Origin: Paenibacillus borealis
GTDB taxonomy: Bacteria > Bacillota > Bacilli > Paenibacillales > Paenibacillaceae
Length of the DNA: 64,000 bases
Direction of reading: 5' to 3'
NCBI RefSeq assembly: GCF_000758665.1
Contig: NZ_CP009285.1
Location: forward strand, 6,076,001 to 6,140,000
This document shows positions 62,343 through 64,000 of this stretch, in pieces. Below the pieces are notes generated by a model that searched no databases, was not told the origin of the DNA, and was given only the letters and a program-made list of their open reading frames with translations. Numbering within the stretch: position 1 is the first letter of the stretch; each line of letters opens with the position of its first letter. Made by a program: the position numbers and the translations under genes.

Positions 62343-63062
62343 TTACACCATCTTGTTGAACTCCTTGCGCAGCCGCTTGATAATTCTTTTCTCCAGGCGC
62401 GAGATGTAGGATTGGGAAATGCCAAGCAAATCAGCAACATCCTTTTGGGTTTTTTCTTCACCGCCGCGCAGTCCGAACCGCAGCTCCATAATTAATCTTT
62501 CCCGTTCACTAAGCTTCTCCAGCGCCTTCTGCAGCAGCTTGCGGTCCACCTGTTCTTCGATATTCCGGTAAATTGTGTCATTCTCCGTTCCCAGCACATC
62601 CGATAGCAGGAGCTCGTTGCCGTCCCAGTCAATATTCAGGGGTTCATCAAAAGAAACCTCACTTCTTGTTTTGCTGTTGCGCCGCAGATACATCAGAATT
62701 TCATTCTCAATGCAGCGTGAGGCATAAGTGGCCAGTTTTATTTTTTTCTCCGGATCAAAGGTGTTGACCGCCTTAATCAGTCCAATCGCCCCGATGGAAA
62801 CAAGATCCTCGATGTTGATGCCTGTGTTCTCGAATTTCCGGGCGATATACACCACCAGCCGCAGGTTGCGTTCAATCAGCATGGCCCGGACCGCCGCGTC
62901 GCCGCTGGATAGCCGCTGCAGCAGGAACTCCTCCTCTTCCCGGGTAAGCGGGGGAGGCAGCGCCTCACTGCCCCCGATATAGTAAATTTCCTGGCTCTTC
63001 AGTCCCAGCAGAAACAGCATGCGATAATACTGCAGTTGCAGCACAAGTTTGAATTTGACCAT
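62343..63062 (-). CDS. sigE: Mother-cell sigma factor SigE (pro-form)
   Basis: 239 residues including the N-terminal pro-sequence ([32 protein letters not shown]), which SpoIIGA removes near YYIGGSEA. Regions 2 and 4 are canonical ([52 protein letters not shown]). Next to its processing protease gene, 22 bp apart. Confidence 0.98.
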   Translation of the reverse strand: MVKFKLVLQLQYYRMLFLLGLKSQEIYYIGGSEALPPPLTREEEEFLLQRLSSGDAAVRAMLIERNLRLVVYIARKFENTGINIEDLVSIGAIGLIKAVNTFDPEKKIKLATYASRCIENEILMYLRRNSKTRSEVSFDEPLNIDWDGNELLLSDVLGTENDTIYRNIEEQVDRKLLQKALEKLSERERLIMELRFGLRGGEEKTQKDVADLLGISQSYISRLEKRIIKRLRKEFNKMV

Positions 63063-63084
63063 TATTGTTCCTCCTATATGTTCC

Positions 63085-64000
63085 TTAACTCATAGTCTTG
63101 TCTGCCAGCGCCTCTACAGCGCTCTCATTGTGGGTCAGGTCAGGATGTATGACCGCCCGGTACGCTCCGTCTCCCGACAGTGTCCCGCCATCCAGCCCGA
63201 TGAGAACCCTCTTGCTGTAAAAGGTTTCGCCGCCAAGCTTTATCATCACTGAATCCGGCTTCAACGCGAGCATGAAGGATGCCCCGCGGTTAACCCCCCT
63301 GTACGGCACCAGCCGTATCCTGTCCTGCCAGGCAAAAGACTGCCCGTCCGCTTCCAGTACAAGTGTATCCGCGCCCGTCTGTGTCAGTCTCCCCTTCCAG
63401 GAAGCCGGCAGATGGCCTTCCCATAACGAGGATTCCATAACCATGACCGGAATTCTCGTAAGCGGATCATTCAGCCGGTTTCCGGTGTCCAGCAGCCCGG
63501 GACAGGTGACAGTAACCCCGTCAATCTCCACGGTCACTTCACCGATATATGTCTCAAGCTGCTCCCTGCGCCTGCGCGAGGATTGAATCAGCTTGAAGAG
63601 AAGCAGCACCATCGGAAGCATCGCAAGCACGAACCAGAATCCAATCTTCAGCCGGTAAGCTTGGCCTCCTGAAGAGGTAAAGATCATTCCGTTCCAGATG
63701 TCGCCTGAGCTTTGCAGCAAATAATGAACCCCTACTATACCTCCTGCCGCCGCAAAATTAATGATATAAAATGCCCCTAATGCACGAAGATAGCTTTGCA
63801 GACTTCTAAATCCGAAAGCAATCCACAGCATCACGACCGACAACCCGAACTTGATGAGGAAGGTGTACATAAAGGACAGCTCCGGTACGAACATCATCAC
63901 GACATAGAGCGCGCCAACCAGCGCAGAGAGAGACAGGCGCCACCAGCTCACCTTAAGCTTGACCAGCCAGCTGGTCAGCCACAATAGGATTCCGTCGATC
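63085..64000 (-). CDS. spoIIGA: Sigma-E processing peptidase SpoIIGA, truncated by window edge
   Basis: The aspartic membrane protease that activates pro-SigE. Five membrane spans in the visible N-terminal half, then the catalytic motif [13 protein letters not shown] and a beta-rich domain ([29 protein letters not shown]). The frame is open to the right edge ([12 protein letters not shown]), which matches the first span of SpoIIGA, so about 15 N-terminal residues lie outside the window. Confidence 0.95.
   Translation of the reverse strand, partial: IDGILLWLTSWLVKLKVSWWRLSLSALVGALYVVMMFVPELSFMYTFLIKFGLSVVMLWIAFGFRSLQSYLRALGAFYIINFAAAGGIVGVHYLLQSSGDIWNGMIFTSSGGQAYRLKIGFWFVLAMLPMVLLLFKLIQSSRRRREQLETYIGEVTVEIDGVTVTCPGLLDTGNRLNDPLTRIPVMVMESSLWEGHLPASWKGRLTQTGADTLVLEADGQSFAWQDRIRLVPYRGVNRGASFMLALKPDSVMIKLGGETFYSKRVLIGLDGGTLSGDGAYRAVIHPDLTHNESAVEALADKTMS

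Overview
The window reads as a chromosome segment of a spore-forming, low-to-moderate-GC Firmicute, most likely Paenibacillus. The evidence is the right end. From right to left it carries spoIIGA-sigE-sigG-ymxH-pgeF-yggS-sepF-ylmG-ylmH-divIVA-ileS, a ylyA-like gene, lspA-ylyB, dapL and the pyrRBC-carAB-pyrFE operon. This is the Bacillus subtilis order with dapL and an acetyltransferase inserted and with pyrP, pyrK and pyrD missing. A collagen-like exosporium-type protein, YjcZ and YjfB small proteins, a WGxxGxxG protein and a YolD-like protein fit the same group.

Layout. 0.6-12.4 kb: a catabolic island with a LysR regulator, an AhpD/CMD-like protein, an M20 amidohydrolase, a complete family-5 (Dpp/Opp-type) ABC importer in which one permease is fused to one ATPase, and two paralogous NtaA/SnaA/DszA-type flavin monooxygenases at its ends. 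It resembles salvage clusters for acylated organosulfur or organonitrogen compounds. 12.6-14.3 kb: an AT-rich islet with a secreted bacteriocin-like protein and a small membrane protein. 14.3-33.2 kb: accessory genes, including a TetR/quinone reductase pair, an SRAP protein, lipoproteins, a CwlK-type peptidase, a GH26 mannanase without signal peptide, a NucA/NucB-type nuclease, a MerR/SDR pair, uppP and the collagen-like protein. 33.6-36 kb: two tRNAs, a frameshifted small gene and an orphan solute-binding protein. 36.5-45.8 kb: pyrimidine operon with a PyrR attenuator. 46.5-51.9 kb: dapL, ylyB, lspA and a YlyA-like gene. 52-64 kb: ileS and the division/sporulation cluster, cut inside spoIIGA.

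The most unusual material is non-coding. (1) Five intergenic loci each hold four short dyad units. In three loci the core is TGYA-N5-TRCA, in two a related TGGA/TCCA form. Start-to-start spacings are 51-52-52 (twice), 51-62-51 (twice) and 51-61-51. Steps of about five or six helical turns suggest DNA-protein arrays. (2) ileS, which encodes a eukaryote-like type 2 enzyme, has an Ile T-box leader, but about 1.07 kb separates the T-box terminator from the start codon. That gap holds ten 56-58 bp GC-rich tandem repeats flanked by inverted copies of another repeat. (3) A 12-bp minisatellite and one phased array lie in the 3' region of the pyr operon, and a 132-bp imperfect palindrome lies upstream of its promoter. 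(4) Three small genes look frameshifted.

All product names come from reading the translated sequence and gene order; no database search was run.
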